Source of the DNA: Lachnospiraceae bacterium
Lineage (GTDB): Bacteria > Bacillota > Clostridia > Lachnospirales > Lachnospiraceae
NCBI GenBank assembly: GCA_022790905.1
Contig: JAAVYC010000199.1
Location: 1 to 15,848 of the forward strand
DNA length: 15,848 nt
Direction: 5' to 3'
The notes below the pieces were generated by a model. It ran no database searches. It saw only the letters and a list, made by a program, of their open reading frames with translations, and was not told the DNA's origin. Shown in pieces: positions 1 to 6,884 of this stretch (its first letter is position 1; each line of letters begins with the position of its first letter). The translations under genes were made by a program, and so were the position numbers.

Positions 1-694
1 AACGGAATCCTGCGACTGGGCGGCGATGCTTTTTCGCATGTATAGCAGGTGGGCAGGAGATCAAGGATATCAGTTGGAGGTACTGGATTCTCTCGACGGA
101 GAGGAAGCTGGAATCAAATCCATTACGTTTCAGATTAGCGGGGAAAATGCCTATGGTTATCTGAAATCTGAAAAAGGAGTGCATCGTTTGGTTCGAATTT
201 CTCCCTTTAATGCGGCGGGTAAAAGGCAGACTTCTTTCGTCTCTTGTGATGTTATGCCTCAGATTGAAGAGAACCTTGATATCGAAATTGCAGATGATGA
301 TATCCGGATTGATACGTATCGTTCTTCCGGAGCTGGGGGACAGCACATCAATAAGACTTCCTCGGCAATTCGTATCACACATCTTCCGACTGGAATTGTG
401 GTCCAGTGTCAAAATGAGCGTTCTCAGCACATGAATAAAGACAAGGCGATGCAGATGCTAAAAGCAAAGCTCTATCTTTTAAAACAGGAGGAAAATGCGA
501 AAAAGGCAGCGGACATCCGCGGGGATGTCACGGAGATCGGATGGGGAAACCAGATCCGTTCTTATGTATTACAGCCGTATACAATAGTAAAAGATCACCG
601 CACAAACGAGGAGACAGGAAATACAGATAGCGTCTTAGATGGAAAAATTGATCTTTTCATGAATGCATATTTAAAATGGATTGCATTAAAGTAG
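1..694 (+). CDS. prfB: Peptide chain release factor 2 (3' part, 5' end outside window)
   Basis: Class I release factor that reads UGA/UAA stop codons and triggers peptidyl-tRNA hydrolysis on the ribosome. The reading frame is open from base 2, before the first ATG at 26, and the residues ahead of that ATG (TESCDWAAM) match the conserved family stretch before the GGQ domain, so the gene enters from the left and is truncated by the window edge. About 230 residues are visible against roughly 365 in the family, so the N-terminal domain is missing. The SPF tripeptide at 200-208 is the RF2-type stop-recognition motif (RF1 has PxT), and the catalytic GGQ is at 335-343 within SSGAGGQH. The programmed +1 frameshift site common in prfB genes would lie upstream and cannot be judged here. 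A hairpin follows directly. Confidence 0.97.
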   Translation, partial: TESCDWAAMLFRMYSRWAGDQGYQLEVLDSLDGEEAGIKSITFQISGENAYGYLKSEKGVHRLVRISPFNAAGKRQTSFVSCDVMPQIEENLDIEIADDDIRIDTYRSSGAGGQHINKTSSAIRITHLPTGIVVQCQNERSQHMNKDKAMQMLKAKLYLLKQEENAKKAADIRGDVTEIGWGNQIRSYVLQPYTIVKDHRTNEETGNTDSVLDGKIDLFMNAYLKWIALK

Positions 695-707
695 CATAAA
701 AATCGTA

Positions 708-738
708 AAAGGGATATTGCACTTTGCAATATCCCTTT
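708..738 (+). terminator. Intrinsic terminator-like hairpin after prfB
   Basis: A 14 bp perfect inverted repeat, 708-721 against 725-738, closes a three-base CTT loop 14 bases after the prfB stop. The downstream arm ends in CCCTTT, but the run of T continues only as ATGATG, so the U-tract is short. The A-rich left flank would give a U-rich tail on the other strand. It lies between prfB and the likely promoter of the next operon, which fits a terminator. Confidence 0.7.
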
Positions 739-770
739 ATGATGTACGGAAAAAAATACGAAAAAATGGG

Positions 771-800
771 TTGCATTCTGTATGGGAAGTGTGATATTAT
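771..800 (+). promoter_or_regulatory. Probable sigma-A promoter of the ACT-hom-apgM-lysC operon
   Basis: TTGCAT at 771-776 and TATTAT at 795-800 are separated by 18 bases, about 50 bases before the start at 851. It is the only convincing pair between the prfB hairpin and the next gene. The remaining leader is too short for a T-box or lysine riboswitch, and none is seen. Confidence 0.5.
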
Positions 801-850
801 CTTTCTTGCGAAAACAATTGTATTTCTGACACAAACACAGGAGGAGTAGA

Positions 851-1294
851 ATGGAGGAAAAAGCTTCACATTTTGTCCTAAAAAAAAAGGCAGTGCCGGA
901 TGTATTATTGCGGGTAGTAGAGGCAAAAAGGCTTTTGGAATCGGAAAAAGTTCTGTCTGTTCAAGAAGCGACGAAACGTGTGGGCATCAGCAGGAGTTCT
1001 TTTTATAAATATAAAGATGATATTTTTCCTTTTCATGAAAATAAAAAAGGAAAGACAATCACAATGGTAATACAAATGGATGATGAGCCAGGGCTTTTAT
1101 CTATTGTTCTTAAAACGGTAGCTGAGTATCATGCGAATATCTTAACGATACATCAGAGTATTCCGGTGAATGGGATTGCTTCGTTGACATTGAGTGTCGA
1201 TGTTTTACCGGAAACCGGAGATATCACACGTATGACAGAGACCATTGAAGGACAAAAAGGAATACATTTTTTAAAAATATTATCTAGGGAGTGA
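851..1294 (+). CDS. UPF0735 ACT domain protein (PheB type), likely amino-acid-responsive regulator
   Basis: A 147-residue protein, the usual length of the UPF0735/PheB family. Residues about 36-55 (VQEATKRVGISRSSFYKYKD) look like a helix-turn-helix, and residues about 69-147 form an ACT domain with the characteristic DEPGLLS turn at 78-84. ACT domains bind amino acids and usually give allosteric control. The family is named after B. subtilis PheB, but its biochemical role is not established as far as I know. The start is supported by AGGAGGAG at 839-846. The stop lies six bases before hom, so the two are almost certainly co-transcribed. From this I infer a regulator or sensor for the aspartate-family pathway; HTH plus ACT suggests DNA binding, but that is not shown. 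Confidence 0.88.
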   Translation: MEEKASHFVLKKKAVPDVLLRVVEAKRLLESEKVLSVQEATKRVGISRSSFYKYKDDIFPFHENKKGKTITMVIQMDDEPGLLSIVLKTVAEYHANILTIHQSIPVNGIASLTLSVDVLPETGDITRMTETIEGQKGIHFLKILSRE

Positions 1295-1300
1295 CAAGAG

Positions 1301-2503
1301 ATGATTAAAATTGCAGTATTAGGATATGGAACAATTGGTTCCGGAGTAGTGGAAGTGTTAGAGAGAAATTGTGAACACATTGCACAGACCGCCGGAGAGG
1401 AAATTGCAGTAAAATATGTGTTGGATTTGAGGGATTTCCCAAATGATCCGATTCAGGAGAAGATCGTACATGATTATAAAGTGATAGAGCAAGATCCTGA
1501 GGTAAAAGTTGTAGTAGAGGCAATGGGCGGTGTAGAGCCTGCATATACTTTTGTAAAAGGTGCCCTGCTTGCCGGAAAACATGTGACAACTTCCAATAAG
1601 GCATTGGTTGCGAAACATGGAGCAGAGCTTTTGGCGATTGCAAAAGAGAGAGAGTTGAACTTTTTATTTGAGGCGAGTGTAGGCGGAGGTATTCCAATCA
1701 TCCGTCCTCTGGTGACATCTCTTACCGCAGATGTCGTAGAAGAGATCACGGGTATCTTGAATGGAACAACAAATTATATGTTGACAAAGATGAGTGCGGA
1801 GGGTTCTGATTACCACGAAGTTTTAAAAGATGCGCAGGAAAAAGGTTATGCGGAGGCAGATCCGACGGCAGATGTTGAGGGATTTGATGCCTGTCGCAAG
1901 ATTGCTATTTTGACTTCTCTGGTATGTGGAAAGACCGTAGATTTTGAGGAGATACATACAGAAGGAATCTCAAAGATTACACCGATTGATATTGCCTATG
2001 CAAAGGCAATGGGACGTTCGATCAAATTATTGGCAACTAGCAAATTGAGTGACGGAAAATATTATGCAATGGTAGCGCCGTTTATGTTGGGGGCAGAGCA
2101 TCCGCTATACAATGTCAATGATGTATTTAATGCGATCTTTGTGCATGGAAATATGTTAGGTGACGCCATGTTTTATGGAAGCGGAGCCGGAAAGCTTCCG
2201 ACTGCCAGTGCTGTGGCGGCCGATATTGTGGATATTGTCAAACATTTAAACCGCAATATTATGATTTCATACAGCGGTGAGAAAATGGAATTACTAGACA
2301 TCAAAAAAGCAGAAAACAGATATTTTGTCCGCGCAAAATCCGACGAGAAAAAGGTGAGAGAAGTTTTTGAAAATATCGCGTTTATTAAGATCAAAGAGGT
2401 GTTAGATGAGGTCGCATTTGTGACAGCGGAAATGAGTGAGGAAACTTATTTGAAAAAAGCAGAAGAACTCGGTGACATTATTCAAATGATCCGTGTAAAT
2501 TAG
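1301..2503 (+). CDS. hom: Homoserine dehydrogenase
   Basis: NAD(P)H-dependent reduction of L-aspartate 4-semialdehyde to L-homoserine, the branch point to threonine and methionine, in the cytoplasm. The 400-residue protein begins with a Rossmann nucleotide-binding loop (GYGTIGSGV, residues 8-16). TTSNKA at 96-101 carries the first conserved lysine, GILNGTTNY lies at 151-159, and the family signature around residues 180-200 (ADPTADVEGFDACRK) ends in the second conserved lysine, K200. Residues about 320-400 look like a compact ACT-type C-terminal domain, so threonine feedback is possible. At 400 residues it is slightly shorter than the common length near 430. It starts six bases after the ACT gene and ends 12 bases before the mutase-like gene. 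Confidence 0.96.
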   Translation: MIKIAVLGYGTIGSGVVEVLERNCEHIAQTAGEEIAVKYVLDLRDFPNDPIQEKIVHDYKVIEQDPEVKVVVEAMGGVEPAYTFVKGALLAGKHVTTSNKALVAKHGAELLAIAKERELNFLFEASVGGGIPIIRPLVTSLTADVVEEITGILNGTTNYMLTKMSAEGSDYHEVLKDAQEKGYAEADPTADVEGFDACRKIAILTSLVCGKTVDFEEIHTEGISKITPIDIAYAKAMGRSIKLLATSKLSDGKYYAMVAPFMLGAEHPLYNVNDVFNAIFVHGNMLGDAMFYGSGAGKLPTASAVAADIVDIVKHLNRNIMISYSGEKMELLDIKKAENRYFVRAKSDEKKVREVFENIAFIKIKEVLDEVAFVTAEMSEETYLKKAEELGDIIQMIRVN

Positions 2504-2515
2504 GAGGCAGTTTTT

Positions 2516-3718
2516 GTGAAATATATTATTGTATTAGGAGACGGTATGGCGGACGAATCTATACTGGAACTGAAAAATAAAACTCCCCTGGAATATGCCA
2601 GGACACCGATGATGGATAATTTGGCAGGGATGGGAGAAATTGGAATGGTGCATACGATTCCGGATGGAATGAAACCGGGAAGTGACACGGCAAATCTGTC
2701 TGTTCTCGGATATGATCCTAAAAAATATTATTCGGGACGTTCCCCATTGGAGGCGCTTAGTATCGGCGTTCCAATGAAGGACAGTGATATTGCGCTGCGC
2801 TGTAACCTTGTCACGCTTTCTGAAGAAGAAGAGTATTATGAGGAGAGGAAAATCCTCGATCACAGTTCCGATGAGATCAGTACGGAGGATGCGGCAATTT
2901 TATTGGAAGCTGTAAAAAAGGAGTTACAGGCGGAGCAGTATCAGTTCCATGTGGGAACCAGTTACAGACATCTGTTAATCTGGGATCACGGAGAAGTGAT
3001 CGATCTCGTACAACCGCACGATGTTTTGGAGCAGAAAATTGGAGATAAATTGCCACAAAATCAAGATTTGAGAGAGATGATGAAAAGGAGTTATGATATT
3101 CTGGTAAATCATCCGATTAATGTAGAGCGTAGGAAGAAAGGCTTAAATCCTGCCAATTCCTGCTGGTTTTGGGGTGCTGGAACGAAGCCGTCGCTCTCTT
3201 CTTTTGAGGGAAAGACAGGGAAAAAAGGAGCGATGATTTCGGCAGTAGATCTGTTAAAGGGAATCGCAGTGGGCGCCTCTATGAAAGTGATTCATGTAGA
3301 AGGGGCCAATGGAGGATTGCATACAAATTATGAGGGAAAAGCAGAAGCCGCTGTAAAAGTGCTGGTAGAAGATGGCTATGATTTTGTCTATGTTCATGTA
3401 GAAGCGCCGGATGAGATGGGACATCAGGGCAGTGTGGAGAAAAAAGTACAGGCGATTGAGAATTTAGATGAGCGGATCATACGTCCAATTGTACAGGGAA
3501 TGGAGAAAGCGAAAGAGGAGTATCGTCTTCTCGTGCTGCCGGATCATCCGACACCGATTTCCATTCGGACACACACGGCGGGCAATGTGCCATATATGCT
3601 ATATGATAGCGGAAAGGAAGAACATAAATCCTGGCATTACAATGAGAAAGAAGCTGCCCAAAGCGGAACATTGATCCAAGAAGGGCATCGGTTGATTGAT
3701 TATTTGTTTTCGAGGTAA
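2516..3718 (+). CDS. Archaeal-type cofactor-independent phosphoglycerate mutase family protein, probable homoserine kinase
   Basis: A 400-residue protein of the alkaline phosphatase superfamily, ApgM branch. Visible motifs are the metal-binding LGDGMAD near residues 7-13, GSDTANLSVLGYDP at 55-68 (candidate phosphoryl-carrying serine), APDEMGHQG at 297-305 with acidic and histidine metal ligands, and PDHPTP at 342-347 followed by H353. Translation starts at GTG 2516, with AGGAGG at 2502-2507. Proteins of this subgroup beside hom and lysC have been modelled (TIGRFAM-style family 'proposed homoserine kinase') as replacements for ThrB. Its position between hom and lysC, with no GHMP-type thrB in the window, supports ATP-dependent phosphorylation of homoserine rather than glycolytic mutase activity. 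That assignment is inference; database annotation often reads phosphoglycerate mutase. Confidence 0.88.
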   Translation: MKYIIVLGDGMADESILELKNKTPLEYARTPMMDNLAGMGEIGMVHTIPDGMKPGSDTANLSVLGYDPKKYYSGRSPLEALSIGVPMKDSDIALRCNLVTLSEEEEYYEERKILDHSSDEISTEDAAILLEAVKKELQAEQYQFHVGTSYRHLLIWDHGEVIDLVQPHDVLEQKIGDKLPQNQDLREMMKRSYDILVNHPINVERRKKGLNPANSCWFWGAGTKPSLSSFEGKTGKKGAMISAVDLLKGIAVGASMKVIHVEGANGGLHTNYEGKAEAAVKVLVEDGYDFVYVHVEAPDEMGHQGSVEKKVQAIENLDERIIRPIVQGMEKAKEEYRLLVLPDHPTPISIRTHTAGNVPYMLYDSGKEEHKSWHYNEKEAAQSGTLIQEGHRLIDYLFSR

Positions 3719-3747
3719 GATTTCATAGGAAAACCAGGTTTAGAATA

Positions 3748-3768
3748 AGATGTAAAACATCTAGGAGG
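3748..3768 (+). promoter_or_regulatory. Small hairpin abutting the lysC ribosome binding site
   Basis: A 6 bp inverted repeat (AGATGT at 3748-3753, ACATCT at 3757-3762, loop AAA) ends immediately before AGGAGG at 3763-3768, the lysC ribosome binding site. The 55-base gap after apgM holds no lysine riboswitch and no obvious promoter. The hairpin may stabilise the lysC 5' end or tune translation; it is small and could be chance. Confidence 0.35.
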
Positions 3769-3773
3769 AAGTT

Positions 3774-4979
3774 ATGCTAATAGTTAAAAAATTTGGAGGC
3801 AGTTCTGTTGCTGACAAAGAGAGAATTCAAAACGTTGCGAAAAGATGCGTGGAAGACTATAAAGACGGTAATGATGTGGTTGTGGTACTTTCCGCGATGG
3901 GCAAAACAACAGATCAATTGATTGAAATGGCACATGATATCAATCCAAATCCATCGAAAAGAGAGATGGATATGCTTTTGGCAACAGGGGAACAGACTTC
4001 GGTAGCGCTGATGTCCATGGCGATGTCCGCACTCGGTGTTCCATCTATTTCACTGAATGCATTTCAGGTAGCGATGCACACGTCATCTGCCTATGGAAAT
4101 GCAAGATTTAAAAGAATTGACTCAGATCGAATTCGTCATGAACTGGATAATAAAAAGATTGTGATTATCACGGGATTCCAAGGTATCAATAAATATGACG
4201 ATCTCACAACGCTTGGAAGAGGTGGTTCCGATACCACAGCAGTTGCGCTTGCGGCAGCACTTCATGCAGATGCCTGCGAGATTTACACCGATGTGGAAGG
4301 CGTTTATACAGCCGATCCAAGAGTTGTGCCGAACGCAAAAAAAATGAAGGAAATCACATATGATGAGATGTTAGAGCTTGCAAGTCTTGGAGCAAAAGTG
4401 TTGCATAACCGTTCGGTAGAAATGGCAAAAAAATATGGTGTACAGTTAGTAGTCCGTTCCAGTCTCAATAAGGCAGAGGGAACAGTTGTGAAGGAGGAAG
4501 TAGAAGTGGAAAGTATGCTTGTTAGCGGTGTTGCCGTAGATAAAAATGCAGCTAGAGTCGCATTAATCGGATTGAAAGATGAACCAGGTATTGCCTTTAA
4601 GGTATTTGATTTATTGGGTAAGAAAAATATCAATGTAGATGTAATTTTACAGTCTATAGGTCGCGATGGTACAAAAGATATTTCATTTACTGTCTCTAGA
4701 GATGTCGTAGATGAAGTAGAAAAAATTCTAGAGAAAAACAGAATGCGGTTGACATTTGAGTCTATCAGAACAGATTCTACGGTTGCGAAGGTGTCAGTTG
4801 TCGGAGCAGGAATGCAGACGAATGCCGGAGTGGCAGGAAAGATGTTTGAGGCACTCTACAATGTGGGTGTTAATATCCGCATGATTGCAACATCTGAAAT
4901 CAGAATTACGGTATTGATTGATGAGGAAGATGTAGATGTGGCGACAAAAGCCGTACATGATAAGTTTATTGAAAATTAA
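3774..4979 (+). CDS. lysC: Aspartate kinase with two C-terminal ACT domains
   Basis: ATP-dependent phosphorylation of L-aspartate to 4-phospho-L-aspartate, the first committed step to lysine, threonine and methionine. In the 401-residue protein, the kinase domain starts with KKFGGSSV (5-12) and contains the nucleotide-binding LGRGGSDTTA (147-156). Two tandem ACT domains follow at about 262-330 and 338-400, the allosteric module that senses lysine and/or threonine. Length and layout match Bacillus aspartokinase II (about 408 residues). ATG 3774 is preceded by AGGAGG at 3763-3768. A strong internal ribosome binding site at 4491 lies close to where the separate beta subunit begins in B. subtilis AKII and is listed separately. 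It is the last gene of the operon, followed by a bidirectional terminator. Confidence 0.97.
   Translation: MLIVKKFGGSSVADKERIQNVAKRCVEDYKDGNDVVVVLSAMGKTTDQLIEMAHDINPNPSKREMDMLLATGEQTSVALMSMAMSALGVPSISLNAFQVAMHTSSAYGNARFKRIDSDRIRHELDNKKIVIITGFQGINKYDDLTTLGRGGSDTTAVALAAALHADACEIYTDVEGVYTADPRVVPNAKKMKEITYDEMLELASLGAKVLHNRSVEMAKKYGVQLVVRSSLNKAEGTVVKEEVEVESMLVSGVAVDKNAARVALIGLKDEPGIAFKVFDLLGKKNINVDVILQSIGRDGTKDISFTVSRDVVDEVEKILEKNRMRLTFESIRTDSTVAKVSVVGAGMQTNAGVAGKMFEALYNVGVNIRMIATSEIRITVLIDEEDVDVATKAVHDKFIEN
4491..4517 (+). promoter_or_regulatory. Candidate internal translation start for a lysC beta subunit
   Basis: AAGGAGG at 4491-4497, inside lysC, is followed in frame by GTG at 4506 (codon 245, 8-base spacing) and ATG at 4515 (codon 248). 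Starting at 245 would give a protein of 157 residues holding both ACT domains and no kinase domain. In B. subtilis aspartokinase II the beta subunit is made from an in-frame internal start at about residue 246, so the location matches a known arrangement. Confidence 0.55.
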
Positions 4980-5000
4980 ATGAAAATGATAAAGAAACGA

Positions 5001-5094
5001 TGAGAAACAGCTCCTCGAGTTTCTCACGTTCGCAGGCGGCGCAAAATTGGAATATAAGTATTCCGGCTTAGCTTATGCCTTCCGTGCAAATAGT
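5001..5094. other. Structured intergenic stretch, possible palindromic repeat or small RNA element
   Basis: Between lysC and the terminator at 5095 there is no credible gene. The stretch contains an 8 bp inverted repeat (TGAGAAAC 5001-5008 with GTTTCTCA 5019-5026), a GC-rich segment (GGCGGCGC near 5036-5043), and a second inverted repeat (GGAATA 5049-5054 with TATTCC 5059-5064). The first hairpin has no following T-run. The composition differs from the AT-rich intergenic sequence elsewhere in the window. It could be a dispersed REP-like element or part of an RNA; neither can be decided here. Confidence 0.35.
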
Positions 5095-5128
5095 AAACGG
5101 GATGTTGTAAAAATACACATCCCGTTTT
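5095..5128. terminator. Bidirectional intrinsic terminator between lysC and the DUF975 gene
   Basis: AAACGGGATG (5095-5104) pairs with CATCCCGTTT (5118-5127), and TGTA/TACA extends the stem with one bulged T around an A-rich loop. On the plus strand it ends in GTTTTGT. On the minus strand the stem ends in GTTTACTATTT, 11 bases past the stop of the convergent gene at 5140. It therefore serves both converging units. Confidence 0.85.
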
Positions 5129-5139
5129 GTCTATTTAGT

Positions 5140-5913
5140 TCAATTTTCTGAAAATGGCGAATCCATCTGTTCAGAAGGTTCAAAAGAATTTCTCGCTTGT
5201 TTTTCACGTAATACAGTCAAATAAAATTGCGCATAGGTCTGATTCACATAGGGCGTTACCCAGAGAAGACCAATGCCGAAGCTTAAAAGTCCGAGCAGAT
5301 ACATCCCGATAAAACTAAGGGATAGATAAAGGAGACGCAATTTATTGCCGTTCATCAGTTCTTTGCTCTCGCTGAAAAGGCGTTGAACGCTCATTTCCGG
5401 ATTATCCATAAATAGATAGAAAATCAGAGCATATTGCAGAGAAATTTTGATGCCCCAAATGATACCTGCGATCAACAAAATCAAAGATAAACCAATGAGC
5501 GGAGCTGTGAAAACAGATGTGCTTAAAGCTGTGACTGAGAGGACACAACCTGGCAACAGTACCAAAACGATACGAGCATATAAAAGCAAGTAAGCGCCAA
5601 TGATTTTTTGAGGATAGTTTTTAAATCCTGCAAAAATATCTGAGAACTGGCGATTTTCTTCTTTTGCAAGTCTCACGTGAAAACGAATCACACCACAGGA
5701 TAAAATTGTACTGATAAAAGATATAATCAATACGGCCAGAAAATAAGAGAGATTCTGAAAAAGAGAATTTGTCTCAGATACATTCCGACTAAAAGGAAAG
5801 AGAAGCAGCGAAGGGAGCATTCCGTTTACGATTAAAACTAACATGGAAATGCCATAATTACCATTTAAGTCAAGTCTCGCACATCTCTTTAACTCTGTTG
5901 ATGATTTTGTCAT
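5140..5913 (-). CDS. DUF975 family integral membrane protein
   Basis: A 257-residue polytopic membrane protein with about six hydrophobic segments: near residues 22-40, 53-76, 105-128, 133-156, 158-170 and 195-221. The C-terminal part (SKELMNGNK at 183-191, then FIGMYLLGLLSFGIGLLWVTPY near 201-222) is the typical DUF975 pattern, in which a conserved amphipathic stretch precedes the last membrane segments. The family has no established function. The N-terminal basic stretch and hydrophilic tail (about 233-257) are probably cytoplasmic. The start at 5913 has a modest AAGAGAG ribosome binding site. It is the last gene of a three-gene minus-strand group, 23 bases after the HExxH gene, and ends at the bidirectional terminator. 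Confidence 0.85.
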   Translation of the reverse strand: MTKSSTELKRCARLDLNGNYGISMLVLIVNGMLPSLLLFPFSRNVSETNSLFQNLSYFLAVLIISFISTILSCGVIRFHVRLAKEENRQFSDIFAGFKNYPQKIIGAYLLLYARIVLVLLPGCVLSVTALSTSVFTAPLIGLSLILLIAGIIWGIKISLQYALIFYLFMDNPEMSVQRLFSESKELMNGNKLRLLYLSLSFIGMYLLGLLSFGIGLLWVTPYVNQTYAQFYLTVLREKQARNSFEPSEQMDSPFSEN

Positions 5914-5936
5914 AATAAACTACTCTCTTTCTAACA

Positions 5937-6395
5937 TTAGACGGCTATATTCAAATTGGCGCCAATCAAGCGCAAAGCGTCCATTGATTTTTTGTTTTTT
6001 TGATAAGGGTTGTTTTCATTTGGGTAGCGGATAGCAGTGTTTGTAGTGCCGCCGGATACATAAGATTTTCCGCATTCCGGACATACCGATGTGTGGATGG
6101 ATACGGCTGCATAGACAACCTTTCCATTTTTTTGGGCGGCTTTTCCGTAAGCGTTCGAGACGTGTTCCCCTTCATGGGCACGTACACGGCTTGCAGCCGC
6201 ATCCGGTGAAATATGGGATGCAGACTTAAAAGAAACCATTTCGTTAGAGCCATCCTGATATTTTCTATTTTTACAAGTCTGACATTCTTCACTCGAAGAG
6301 ACAGAAAAAGGGTTTTTCGCATCCTGATTTTCTTGTACGTAAGGTGTACGATAAGTCGAAATCGGATAGGTATTTGTAAGAGTACCTATGGTCAT
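5937..6395 (-). CDS. Small HExxH metalloprotein with two CxxC pairs, function unknown
   Basis: A 152-residue soluble protein with no signal peptide or membrane segment. Residues 71-81 (VRAHEGEHVSN) contain an HExxH zinc motif (H74, E75, H78), and CxxC pairs occur at C38/C41 and C105/C108, the second in a zinc-knuckle-like CPECGKSY. The VRAHE-x2-H context is reminiscent of the putative metallopeptidases of the SprA-related family, but the flanking sequence differs and I do not assign it there. Two metal sites, one catalytic-like and one structural, are plausible. The start at 6395 has an excellent AGGAAGGAG ribosome binding site. It lies 53 bases after the DUF4190-like gene and 23 bases before the DUF975 gene, so the three are probably co-transcribed; a shared role is inference. 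Confidence 0.8.
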   Translation of the reverse strand: MTIGTLTNTYPISTYRTPYVQENQDAKNPFSVSSSEECQTCKNRKYQDGSNEMVSFKSASHISPDAAASRVRAHEGEHVSNAYGKAAQKNGKVVYAAVSIHTSVCPECGKSYVSGGTTNTAIRYPNENNPYQKNKKSMDALRLIGANLNIAV

Positions 6396-6448
6396 AAAAC
6401 ATTCTCCTTCCTAATAAAAATATGATTCGTCTGATAAGGACATATACA

Positions 6449-6814
6449 TCAAAATGTGTCCGGATAAAACGAAGATGGATCACTATAATTGTTATAAAAA
6501 TTTTCCCATCCGCCTGCTTGCGAAATAAGATAAGAAAATGAGGCGTACAGAATTAGTGCAAGTAAAACCAGAGAGATTGTTCCTAAAATGACACCTATTT
6601 TGCCACTTGTCTCCATTGTCAATTCCCCTCCTTTAGAGAGAAGACCTAAAATAATGGCAAGGGGTCCTAAGATTAATGTTGTGTAGACAAAATATGGTGT
6701 GATCAAAGCGATAACACTGAGAATGACAGATGCAGTTCCCAGGGTTTGATTGCGCTTATTTTGATATCCTTCAAAAGGGTCTTCTTTTTCCTGTTGAAAT
6801 TCAGAATCTTCCAT
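6449..6814 (-). CDS. Small DUF4190-like membrane protein
   Basis: A 121-residue protein with an acidic, hydrophilic N-terminus (about 1-22), then hydrophobic segments at about 26-40, 43-60 and 72-98. The TLGTASVILSVIALITPYF opening and the later GKIGVILGTISLVLLAL repeat the internal pattern of DUF4190-type small membrane proteins, where each half holds a Gly-rich helix. The tail is aromatic and polar (YNNYSDPSSFYPDTF). I chose ATG 6814 because GGAGG lies five bases upstream; an in-frame TTG at 6826 would put that ribosome binding site inside the gene. Function is unknown. It is the first gene of the minus-strand group, behind a strong promoter at 6847-6875. Confidence 0.78.
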   Translation of the reverse strand: MEDSEFQQEKEDPFEGYQNKRNQTLGTASVILSVIALITPYFVYTTLILGPLAIILGLLSKGGELTMETSGKIGVILGTISLVLLALILYASFSYLISQAGGWENFYNNYSDPSSFYPDTF

Positions 6815-6846
6815 AATGACCTCCAAAAATCGTTATTTTTTCTACT

Positions 6847-6875
6847 ATTATAGCATTCTAAAAAATAAAAGACAA
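6847..6875 (-). promoter_or_regulatory. Sigma-A promoter of the minus-strand group
   Basis: Read on the minus strand, TTGTCT (6875-6870) and TATAAT (6852-6847) are 17 bases apart, with a TGC extension directly before the -10 box. It lies about 35 bases upstream of the DUF4190-like start at 6814. Confidence 0.78.
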
Positions 6876-6884
6876 TATTCTTTC

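Noticed and set aside
695..850. T-box or threonine attenuator ahead of the ACT-hom operon
   Set aside because: No T-box sequence or run of Thr codons is seen; the only structure is the prfB hairpin, which lies upstream of the likely promoter.
3719..3773. Lysine riboswitch ahead of lysC
   Set aside because: The gap is 55 bases, far too short, and shows only one 6 bp hairpin.
6438..6461. Hairpin (GGACATA/TGTGTCC) at the end of the DUF4190-like gene as a terminator
   Set aside because: The stem is seven pairs with one wobble, the stop codon lies in the loop, and no U-tract follows on the minus strand; the next gene is probably co-transcribed.
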